Source: Clostridiales bacterium (GTDB taxonomy: Bacteria; Bacillota; Clostridia; Oscillospirales; QAMX01). Taken from it: a stretch of DNA of 8,201 bases. Shown piece by piece: positions 1 to 5,198 of the stretch. A program made the translations under genes and the position numbers. How positions within the stretch are numbered: the stretch's first letter is position 1; every line of letters starts with the position of its first letter. The notes under the pieces were generated by a model. It worked only from the letters and a program-made list of their open reading frames with translations, was not told the origin of the DNA and made no database searches. The stretch covers positions 1-8,201 of the forward strand of contig DUUG01000048.1 in assembly GCA_012841675.1 (NCBI GenBank), read 5' to 3'.

Positions 1-287
1 ATAAGTTTACCGGTCGCAACAATTTAACGGCTATGCTTTCCGAAGACAACGGGAAAACATGGCTTGGCTTCTTGCTTCTGGATGGCCGCGATCAGGTGTC
101 TTATCCCGATGCGGTCGAAGGAAATGACGGCTTTATCTACGCCATCTATGATCGCGGGCGCCATACGGATAAAGAAATTCTCATGGCAAAGTTCACCGAG
201 GAGGATATTCTGGCCGGCACTCTGATCCACCCGGAAAGCCGCTTACGCTGGGTGATAAACAAAGTAGAATCCGAAGAAAATTTCTGA
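1..287 (+). CDS. Sialidase/BNR-repeat family protein, C-terminal part (5' end outside window)
   Basis: The frame is open from the first complete codon at position 3 to a TGA at 285-287, so only the last 94 residues are present. An Asp-box (S-x-D-x-G-x-T-W, here SEDNGKTW) lies just after the internal Met at position 33. It is followed by the block SYPDAVEGNDGFIYAIYDRGR and then KEILMAKFTEEDILAG, an arrangement typical of the last blades of bacterial exo-alpha-sialidase-like six-bladed propellers. Family knowledge suggests a glycosidase acting on sialic acid or a related terminal sugar. The catalytic Arg triad and any signal peptide would lie upstream, so activity and location cannot be judged. 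The Met at 33 is not a credible start because the homologous frame continues upstream of it. The gene converges on the lipid kinase and ends 31 bases before a shared terminator hairpin. Confidence 0.75.
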   Translation, partial: KFTGRNNLTAMLSEDNGKTWLGFLLLDGRDQVSYPDAVEGNDGFIYAIYDRGRHTDKEILMAKFTEEDILAGTLIHPESRLRWVINKVESEENF

Positions 288-316
288 TGCTTCTGTAAAA
301 GTAGTAAATCCGGATT

Positions 317-358
317 AAAAAAGGCTTGCCGCCTGTTTTTACAGATGGCAAGCCTTTT
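317..358. terminator. Bidirectional intrinsic terminator between convergent genes
   Basis: A perfect 12-bp stem (319-330 with 347-358; arms AAAAGGCTTGCC and GGCAAGCCTTTT) encloses a 16-base loop. The A-run at 317-322 supplies the U-tract for minus-strand transcripts, and the TTTT at 355-358 supplies a shorter one for plus-strand transcripts. It serves the sialidase-like gene (+) and the lipid kinase (-), whose stop codon is only 2 bases away. Confidence 0.85.
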
Positions 359-360
359 GG

Positions 361-1293
361 CTAATTTCTTTTTTTCGAAAGAATTCTGTTTTCTTTTTCT
401 TCTGATTCTTCCAGCAAAAGGGAGATAGCGTGGGGGAAAATTTCAATTTCCGCCTCTGTTACCGCGCCGCCAAACTCCCCGTCCAGCGTCCAAGAAACGG
501 GGGTTTCCGACCGCATAACAAGCTTGTTGGCGCGGAAGGCATACATTTCCGGCACCGACGTATCATGCCGCAGCAAAGCCAAAATAATACTTTGCAGCTC
601 GGCGCCGTTCTGCGGCATTTTCACAAGGATCACTTCAAATTCCCCGTCGTCAATAAACACAGGCATCCCGGCCAGCCCCTTGAAACCGCCTACGTAATCA
701 GAGTTGGATACCATGCCGAAAATAAAGTCGTCCTCGATGATTTTTCCGTTATGTTCAAAAACGAGGTGGTAAGGCTTCAAATAGGACAGGCGCTCAATTC
801 CCTGCAGAATATACGCCGTATGCCCCAGAATGTTTTTGGTTCTCTGGGGCGTAATATACGGCACATCGGAAAAAGCGCCAAACGCCGCGCTATATACAAA
901 ATACCGTCCGTTAAAACGCCCGATATCACAAGGTTGCGGCAGCCCGTTAATAATGTGCCGCGCCGCCTGCACCGGTGATACCGGCAAGCCGAGTGTGGTT
1001 GCAAAATCGTTGGTGGTTCCGGCGGGAATATAACCAATCGGACACGAAACGCCCGCATTTAGTAAGCCGTTGACCGTTTCATTGAGCGTACCGTCACCGC
1101 CGGCGCAGATAATCCGATCAAAACGGTGCGCGTTTGCTTCCACAAACCGCATCCCGTCTTTTGTTTTTTGCGTAGGATATACCGTTACTTCCCAACCGGC
1201 TTTGGTAAAAAGATCCACAACCTCCATCAGCTTAGAGCGGATCTGCCCCTTGCCGGCCAGCGGGTTAACCAGCAGCAGCACATTCTTGCCCAT
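361..1293 (-). CDS. Diacylglycerol/lipid kinase, YegS/DagK (DgkB-like) family
   Basis: Predicted soluble ATP-dependent lipid kinase of 310 residues, the normal family length (about 290-320). The N-terminal catalytic domain shows the Rossmann-like opening VLLLVNPLAGKG (residues 5-16), the nucleotide-binding signature GGDGT (65-69) followed by LNE, and the second conserved loop PAGTTNDFA (89-97). The C-terminal beta-sandwich carries the conserved WTLDGEFGG block. DgkB-type members phosphorylate diacylglycerol to phosphatidic acid at the inner membrane face, recycling lipid released by lipoteichoic acid synthesis; other members use other lipids, so the substrate is inferred. An in-frame ATG at 1299 abuts the AGGG directly, whereas the ATG at 1293 has AAAAGGG with a 6-base spacer, so I chose 1293; the alternative adds Met-Ile. 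The gene is monocistronic, with its own promoter (1334-1362) and terminator (317-358). Confidence 0.92.
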   Translation of the reverse strand: MGKNVLLLVNPLAGKGQIRSKLMEVVDLFTKAGWEVTVYPTQKTKDGMRFVEANAHRFDRIICAGGDGTLNETVNGLLNAGVSCPIGYIPAGTTNDFATTLGLPVSPVQAARHIINGLPQPCDIGRFNGRYFVYSAAFGAFSDVPYITPQRTKNILGHTAYILQGIERLSYLKPYHLVFEHNGKIIEDDFIFGMVSNSDYVGGFKGLAGMPVFIDDGEFEVILVKMPQNGAELQSIILALLRHDTSVPEMYAFRANKLVMRSETPVSWTLDGEFGGAVTEAEIEIFPHAISLLLEESEEKENRILSKKRN

Positions 1294-1299
1294 AATCAT

Positions 1300-1306
1300 C
1301 CCTTTT
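1300..1306 (-). promoter_or_regulatory. Ribosome binding site deciding the lipid kinase start
   Basis: AAAAGGG on the minus strand, 6 bases before the ATG at 1293 but directly touching the alternative ATG at 1299. The spacing favours the inner ATG. Confidence 0.6.
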
Positions 1307-1333
1307 CATGTCCAAAAATTACTAATTTCCCTC

Positions 1334-1362
1334 ATTATAGCATACCATCCCTCCTGTTTCAA
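1334..1362 (-). promoter_or_regulatory. Sigma-70/SigA-type promoter of the lipid kinase gene
   Basis: Read on the minus strand: -35 TTGAAA (1362-1357), a 17-base spacer, and a perfect -10 TATAAT (1339-1334) preceded by the extended -10 element TGC. Transcription would start near 1327, leaving a leader of about 34 bases with the AAAAGGG ribosome site. The promoter lies just downstream of the preceding operon's terminator, so the lipid kinase is a separate unit. Confidence 0.8.
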
Positions 1363-1420
1363 GGCACTTTGGCAAACAAGGCAAATAACAGATTTTCACA
1401 AAATGCAATCTGTTGCAACT

Positions 1421-1458
1421 AAAAAAGGCATCACAAAGCCCTTTGTGATGCCTTTTTT
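1421..1458 (-). terminator. Strong intrinsic terminator of the esterase-nucleotidylyltransferase-kinase operon
   Basis: The arms 1421-1438 and 1441-1458 are perfectly complementary over 18 bases, with only CC between them, so a few central pairs must open to form the loop. The GC-containing core GGCATCACAAAG is flanked by six A's and six T's, giving a six-U tract on minus-strand RNA. It begins 1 base after the kinase stop codon. The symmetric A/T flanks would let it work on the plus strand too, but no plus-strand gene ends here. Confidence 0.88.
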
Positions 1459-1459
1459 C

Positions 1460-2380
1460 TTATTTTCCAATAAACTCTTGCAAAAGCGAATTTCGAGGAA
1501 CGAGCGCTTCATCCATGGATGGCAGGTCCTCGAAGGAGGAACGCAAAAGCGCGGCTAGCCCCTCTTGCTGATTATCGCCAAGCAGATTTTGCACATGGCG
1601 AGCAAAGATAAACGGCTCATAAGCATGGGTCGTATCTATGTGGAAATCCACATCCTTCCGGTACGGCTGTATATACAGCCGTTCCCCTTTTAAGATATAG
1701 TCCCACATTTGGAAGGTGGTTTCCGTGTCTGTATTTCGATGGGTTTTATCCCGGATGGTTCTTCTTGCCAAACGAAGGGTTCTGCCTTTTAACTTTATAC
1801 TTCCATCGGCATGGACAAAGTCCGTATGCACGCTTACATACACGCGGCAGCAAGGCAAACCGTTTAAGCTTTCGCTGATTTTAGGGTTTAGGGCGTGAAT
1901 TCCTTCCACGATGGTATAGGTATCGTCATCGTAGTACAAACGGAACGTTTCACGAACTTCCGGTTTTTTAAAATTAAACACCGGAAAATCGGCTTCGCCC
2001 TTTTCAAAAAGCGTTTGCATTTGGCTATGAAACAGGGATAAATCCAACCCCTCGATACTTTCAAAATTAATGCTTCCATCATTCCAAAGAGGAAGCTCTT
2101 CCTTGTTCTTATAAAAGTCGTCCAACGATACCCGGTTGACCTTATGTCCGTCGGCTCTTAGCGTATCAATCAGTTTTTTCGCGCTCGTCGTTTTCCCGGC
2201 CGAGGATGGGCCACAAAGCAGAATGACCTTCTTCTTGTGCTCCACCACGGCCTGACAGACATTCTCAATTTCCCCTTGATATCTTGCCTCTGCGCTTTCC
2301 ACCAGACCGACAGGGTCATGTTTCACCTTATCCATTAAGTCGGAAAGCGACTGTCGATTCATTACAGACGTATATTGCAT
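1460..2380 (-). CDS. Uridine-kinase-like P-loop nucleoside/small-molecule kinase
   Basis: A 306-residue cytoplasmic kinase of the phosphoribulokinase/uridine kinase family. A Walker A loop GPSSAGKTT lies at residues 57-65, after a helical N-terminal region of about 50 residues that is absent from classic Udk. The substrate-side block VSLDDFYK (84-91) holds the acidic pair expected at the acceptor site. VEGIHALNP (158-166) is the conserved strand-turn, and RRTIRD (206-211) matches the lid arginine motif. Classic members phosphorylate uridine or cytidine; family members with similar architecture in Clostridia are often annotated only as nucleoside kinases, so the acceptor is open. Start at 2380: GGAGG on the minus strand is 6 bases from ATG. 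It is the last gene of the minus-strand operon, 25 bases after the nucleotidylyltransferase, with the terminator 1 base past its TAA. Confidence 0.88.
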   Translation of the reverse strand: MQYTSVMNRQSLSDLMDKVKHDPVGLVESAEARYQGEIENVCQAVVEHKKKVILLCGPSSAGKTTSAKKLIDTLRADGHKVNRVSLDDFYKNKEELPLWNDGSINFESIEGLDLSLFHSQMQTLFEKGEADFPVFNFKKPEVRETFRLYYDDDTYTIVEGIHALNPKISESLNGLPCCRVYVSVHTDFVHADGSIKLKGRTLRLARRTIRDKTHRNTDTETTFQMWDYILKGERLYIQPYRKDVDFHIDTTHAYEPFIFARHVQNLLGDNQQEGLAALLRSSFEDLPSMDEALVPRNSLLQEFIGK

Positions 2381-2405
2381 ACTTTCCTCCAGAAAGTAGA
2401 TTTCA

Positions 2406-3782
2406 TTACCAACCGTACCTTTCCGGCCCCCAAGGACGGAATTCCAGCTCTTGCTTCAATAGCACCAGTTGACCGGAGGGTATATCGTCCGTTACGACCA
2501 CACCCGGCCCGATGGCACAGTTGCAGCCGATGGTTACTCCGGGATAGAAGGTGCAGTTGACGCCGGTTCTCGTGTAGTCGCCAATATAGGTGCCGTTGGC
2601 GAAATTTCGCGGCGTTTCCAGCCTGCCCCGGACACGGTGGCGGCTATCCCCGTTGTCAAACCGAAGGGTGCCGCAGACGGACGAGGCGCCAATATCCACA
2701 CAGGTGCCGATTAGTCCTTCAATCTCCATATAGTGATAGAGATACGCCCCGTCAAATAGTACGCCTTCAAACTCCGCCGCGTGCAGAACACGGGTATCGT
2801 GCCCGATGGTGCTTCCACCGGCCACATAGCAATAGTTTTCCATGATGACGTTATTGCCAATTATCATAGGCCCGTCTAAAATGGCGCCGTTGTCAATGAT
2901 TGTGTTGTCGCCGACGATAATGTTGCCGTTGATGACGACGTTTCTGCCGATACGGCTGTTTTTCCCAAGGCGCACAAAGCCCTTTCTCTGCGCCGTTTCG
3001 TCAATAGACGCGCCCTCGGCCAGCTCGTCTTGGGTAAGGGCTTCTGTTTCCCTCTCCACGGTTAGGAAACAGGCCTCCATAACGTTCCAGGGCTTATCTA
3101 TGTCAATAAACGGAGATTCGCCCAAAATAGCCCCTATTTCCACGCCGTTTTGAAGCGCAAAAGAAAGCCCGGTTTCCAAAAAACTCTCCTTAGGCGGCAT
3201 ACCACCAATGCCGGGGTTTAAATACAGGCCGCTGCACCTTGTCAGATACGGCGTTAACTCGGGCGTTGCCACAAACGCCTCTAAAAGTCGCCGGCCTTCT
3301 CCGATTTCATGGCCATACAAGCCGGTTAACCGGCCGTTTTCTGCCGCAGCCGTAATATATTCCATGGATTCCTTGGCCGACAAAGAAGGGCTTAACAGCG
3401 CCGTTGCCGCCTTGGGGTTTTCCCTATGGGTTTTCAAAAGCTTAGAAAGCTCCGCCGAATCATACAGACAATCGCCGAATAAAACGACGTAATCGCCCGT
3501 TGGGGGATGTTTTGCCAGTGCTTCGGCAAGGGTTCTGTCGTTTCCTGCCGTATCTCCTGTTATAAGCACCGAAACGGCAGGCATATCGAAAAACGCCCGT
3601 TCCAGTTCTTGCATCCGGTAAGATCCGGCAATAACCACCTCGGAAACCCCAACCGAAAGCAAAGCAAGCGCCGTGCGCTTTGCCAGGGGCAAATTCCCCA
3701 CAGGTACAGCCGCCTTGTTTCGATACTCGTTAAATGGTGCCAGGCGGGTTCCCTTGCCGCCGGCCAGAATATAGGCCTTCAT
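2406..3782 (-). CDS. Sugar-1-phosphate nucleotidylyltransferase with C-terminal left-handed beta-helix
   Basis: A 458-residue, two-domain protein built like bifunctional GlmU and archaeal sugar-phosphate nucleotidylyltransferases. The N-terminal Rossmann domain begins MKAYILAGGKGTRL, with nucleotide-binding GGKGTRL at 8-14. It has NKAAVPVG (22-29) where relatives usually have K-P before the P-V-G turn, metal-site FGD at 102-104, and a later FIDIDKPWN block. From about residue 260 come hexapeptide repeats (GKNSRIGRNVVING, GDNTIIDNG, IIGNNVI and others), interrupted by a longer loop containing LRFDNGDSRHRVRGR as in archaeal-type enzymes. The expected reaction is NTP + sugar-1-phosphate to NDP-sugar; the sugar, the base, and any acyltransferase activity of the helix cannot be read from sequence. 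The ATG at 3782 is preferred over 3788 because AAAGGA is 8 rather than 2 bases away. It is the middle gene of the operon, 75 bases after the esterase. Confidence 0.87.
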   Translation of the reverse strand: MKAYILAGGKGTRLAPFNEYRNKAAVPVGNLPLAKRTALALLSVGVSEVVIAGSYRMQELERAFFDMPAVSVLITGDTAGNDRTLAEALAKHPPTGDYVVLFGDCLYDSAELSKLLKTHRENPKAATALLSPSLSAKESMEYITAAAENGRLTGLYGHEIGEGRRLLEAFVATPELTPYLTRCSGLYLNPGIGGMPPKESFLETGLSFALQNGVEIGAILGESPFIDIDKPWNVMEACFLTVERETEALTQDELAEGASIDETAQRKGFVRLGKNSRIGRNVVINGNIIVGDNTIIDNGAILDGPMIIGNNVIMENYCYVAGGSTIGHDTRVLHAAEFEGVLFDGAYLYHYMEIEGLIGTCVDIGASSVCGTLRFDNGDSRHRVRGRLETPRNFANGTYIGDYTRTGVNCTFYPGVTIGCNCAIGPGVVVTDDIPSGQLVLLKQELEFRPWGPERYGW

Positions 3783-3790
3783 GCTCATGT

Positions 3791-3796
3791 TCCTTT
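3791..3796 (-). promoter_or_regulatory. Ribosome binding site deciding the nucleotidylyltransferase start
   Basis: AAAGGA on the minus strand. It is 8 bases from the ATG at 3782, a workable spacing, and only 2 bases from the ATG at 3788, which is too close. I see no convincing promoter or terminator in the 75 bases between the esterase stop and this start, which supports co-transcription. Confidence 0.55.
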
Positions 3797-3857
3797 CGTA
3801 TCTCGACTTGCTTATCCTATGCGGATTAAAGCAGTCCTATTCTTTTATATTTTATCC

Positions 3858-4877
3858 TCATTTTGCGTGCCAGAAGGAAAGCAGGCTGTTCCAGTCCTCT
3901 CTGGCGAAAAAGTGGGTTCCATGCCGCATATGATACCCCACATTCCCCTTGTGCAGCAGCTCGCCGGCCTTCGGATACCGGTCGGGCGTTTGCAGGCCTT
4001 GTTCACCATATGCTTCGGAAGCGGCCAGTGCGCCTAGAAACTCGCCCTTGGGTTCCGCCCACAGGTCTTCGGCGGCGCTTCCGACATACAAAAGCCGAGG
4101 CGCCACACACGCGAGCAGCATATGCTGGTCAAAAGGCATTTGCTCTTCTTTTCCGCTGTAATTTGCGTAGTTATGGCAAAACCAAAAAGGAAAATTCCGA
4201 ACTAAATCGGCAACTCTTTCGCCCTTCTCCGCTTTTCCTCTGGCCAAGCTGGCGCCGCCGGCCCCCGACTGGTTGGAATATACAAAGGAAAACCTTGTAT
4301 CCTGTGCGCCGCACCAAAGAGCCGTCTTACCAAGCCGGGAATGGCCCGCGACTCCTACGTGCCCGCCGCCGTCTATGCCCATTTGCAGAAGCGCATCCAA
4401 AAGGCGGCTGCCCGCAAAAGCCCAAAGGCCGATTTTCCCAACAGAATTCCCCTGCTCTCTTGGAAAATGGGCGGCTAAACCGTTGGTAAAATCCCCGTCG
4501 TCGGAGGTAATATCTTGATAGTTATACATGGCCAACGCCGTGCCCGTGCTTAACATTTCTTCTGCCGGGAAAAACTGATCCACATGTTCTTTTTTGAACA
4601 TGCAATATATCATGAGCCGGGGGTTTGGCACCCCGTTAGGCGTCAACACATCCGCCGGAAACGTAAAGCTTCCTTTTGGTGTATCGAAAGAAACGGAAAT
4701 TTTCCGCCAAACAGCCTGCCCGCCTAAAGCCTTGGGCAGCTCCTTAGTCACTTCAACTCGAACATTCGTTGCTTTCGGCGTCTGGCCGAACATGTTTTCC
4801 GCTAAAATGGAAAGCATTTCCTCTCTGCTTGTAAGCGGCGGAAGCTGTCTTTTGGCCAATTCGCTTTGTAAAAACAT
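3858..4877 (-). CDS. CE15-like glucuronoyl (4-O-methyl-glucuronoyl) esterase, apparently cytoplasmic
   Basis: A 339-residue alpha/beta hydrolase. The nucleophile elbow GHSRLGKTAL (residues 178-187, Ser180) is the G-x-S-R-x-G-K signature of carbohydrate esterase family 15. Other family landmarks follow in order: NQSGAGGAS (202-210), NFPFWF (228-233), MPFDQHMLLACVAPRLLYVGSA (247-268), EDLWAEPKGEF (270-280) and GYHMRHGTHFFAREDW (314-329, catalytic His322). CE15 enzymes cleave the ester between a glucuronic acid side chain of xylan and lignin alcohols. Two oddities: there is no signal peptide or lipobox at the N-terminus, and Gln203 occupies the place of the acid in the usual E-S-G motif. Start at 4877: GGGAGG on the minus strand is 8 bases upstream. 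It is the first gene of the minus-strand operon, read from the promoter at 4931-4959. The family is clear; the natural substrate is not. Confidence 0.85.
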   Translation of the reverse strand: MFLQSELAKRQLPPLTSREEMLSILAENMFGQTPKATNVRVEVTKELPKALGGQAVWRKISVSFDTPKGSFTFPADVLTPNGVPNPRLMIYCMFKKEHVDQFFPAEEMLSTGTALAMYNYQDITSDDGDFTNGLAAHFPREQGNSVGKIGLWAFAGSRLLDALLQMGIDGGGHVGVAGHSRLGKTALWCGAQDTRFSFVYSNQSGAGGASLARGKAEKGERVADLVRNFPFWFCHNYANYSGKEEQMPFDQHMLLACVAPRLLYVGSAAEDLWAEPKGEFLGALAASEAYGEQGLQTPDRYPKAGELLHKGNVGYHMRHGTHFFAREDWNSLLSFWHAK

Positions 4878-4930
4878 CCGATATTCCTCCCTTAGTAGGA
4901 CATAACCATCGGCATTTGCCTGTGTATTCC

Positions 4931-4959
4931 ATTATATCCCAACCCTTCTGCCCTTGCAA
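4931..4959 (-). promoter_or_regulatory. SigA-type promoter of the esterase operon
   Basis: On the minus strand: -35 TTGCAA (4959-4954), a 17-base spacer and a perfect -10 TATAAT (4936-4931). Transcription would start near 4924, giving a leader of about 47 bases with GGGAGG before the ATG at 4877. It diverges from the permease promoter. Confidence 0.75.
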
Positions 4960-5020
4960 GCAGGATGAACAAAAAATCGAAGTTTTTCCCTATATTTCTC
5001 ATTTTGTATTTTTTCATTTT

Positions 5021-5035
5021 TTGCAATATTTGCAA
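5021..5035. repeat. Paired TTGCAA palindromes (possible operator) between the divergent promoters
   Basis: TTGCAA-TAT-TTGCAA at 5021-5035. Each hexamer is self-complementary, and the two copies also form a direct repeat of TTTGCAAT (5020-5027 and 5029-5036). The element lies 11 bases upstream of the permease -35, and the esterase operon's -35 is also TTGCAA (4954-4959). It could be a binding site for a dimeric regulator. No known regulator consensus was recognised, and A/T-rich DNA makes chance occurrence possible. Confidence 0.35.
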
Positions 5036-5046
5036 TGGAAATCCGC

Positions 5047-5075
5047 TTGTGGATAAGTTATATTTATGATATAAT
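5047..5075 (+). promoter_or_regulatory. Extended -10 promoter of the purine permease gene, overlapped by a DnaA-box match
   Basis: The perfect -10 TATAAT at 5070-5075 is preceded by TGA (extended -10, TGn). The -35 candidate TTGTGG is at 5047-5052 with a 17-base spacer; it is weak, matching the consensus only in TTG. Transcription would start near 5082, leaving a leader of about 117 bases. The bases 5048-5056 (TGTGGATAA) are the exact complement of the DnaA-box consensus TTATCCACA and overlap the -35. Confidence 0.72.
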
Positions 5076-5081
5076 TTATTT

Positions 5082-5198
5082 GTTACGAGGGCAAGGCGTC
5101 ATTTTTCTGCCGAAATTGTACAGGATAGAAATAGAACCACTGGCCTTTTCGCAGGTGCGACGCTTTCGCAAGACAGAGAATTTTTAGGAGGAGACAAG
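5082..5198 (+). promoter_or_regulatory. Long, potentially structured 5' leader of the purine permease mRNA
   Basis: The leader is about 117 bases from the predicted start of transcription to the ATG. AAGGCGTC (5093-5100) can pair with GACGCTTT (5159-5166) over 8 bp including one G-U. Inside it, CTGCCGAAA (5107-5115) can pair with TTTTCGCAG (5146-5154) with one mismatch. This leaves an apical region containing ACAGGATAGAAATAGAACC. I looked for the purine riboswitch core (a UAUAAU, GUUUCUACC and CCGUAAA-type series) and did not find it, so this is not a recognised guanine/adenine riboswitch. Downstream AGGAGG (5186-5191) is the ribosome site. The fold is hand-derived and unproven. Confidence 0.35.

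Noticed and set aside
33..287. Complete 84-residue gene starting at the ATG at 33
   Set aside because: The frame is open to the window edge and the protein homology pattern continues upstream, so this is the end of a larger gene.
430..978. 182-codon plus-strand open frame opposite the lipid kinase
   Set aside because: It lies wholly antisense to a gene with clear family motifs, has no ribosome site, and encodes a low-complexity Arg/His-rich product typical of a shadow frame.
3783..3857. Separate promoter for the nucleotidylyltransferase gene
   Set aside because: TAGGAT-like hexamers occur on the minus strand but without a -35 at a suitable distance; read-through from the esterase gene is the simpler reading.
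3507..4489. Two long plus-strand open frames (176 and 208 codons) opposite the nucleotidylyltransferase start and the esterase
   Set aside because: They are antisense to well-supported coding genes, overlap each other in different frames, and show no recognisable protein motifs.
4980..5075. Replication origin suggested by A/T-rich DNA with a DnaA-box match
   Set aside because: There is only one clear box, no cluster, and no dnaA, dnaN or rep gene nearby; a promoter explains the A/T richness.
5082..5198. Guanine/adenine riboswitch upstream of the permease
   Set aside because: The expected conserved core sequences of the purine aptamer are missing; only generic pairing could be found.
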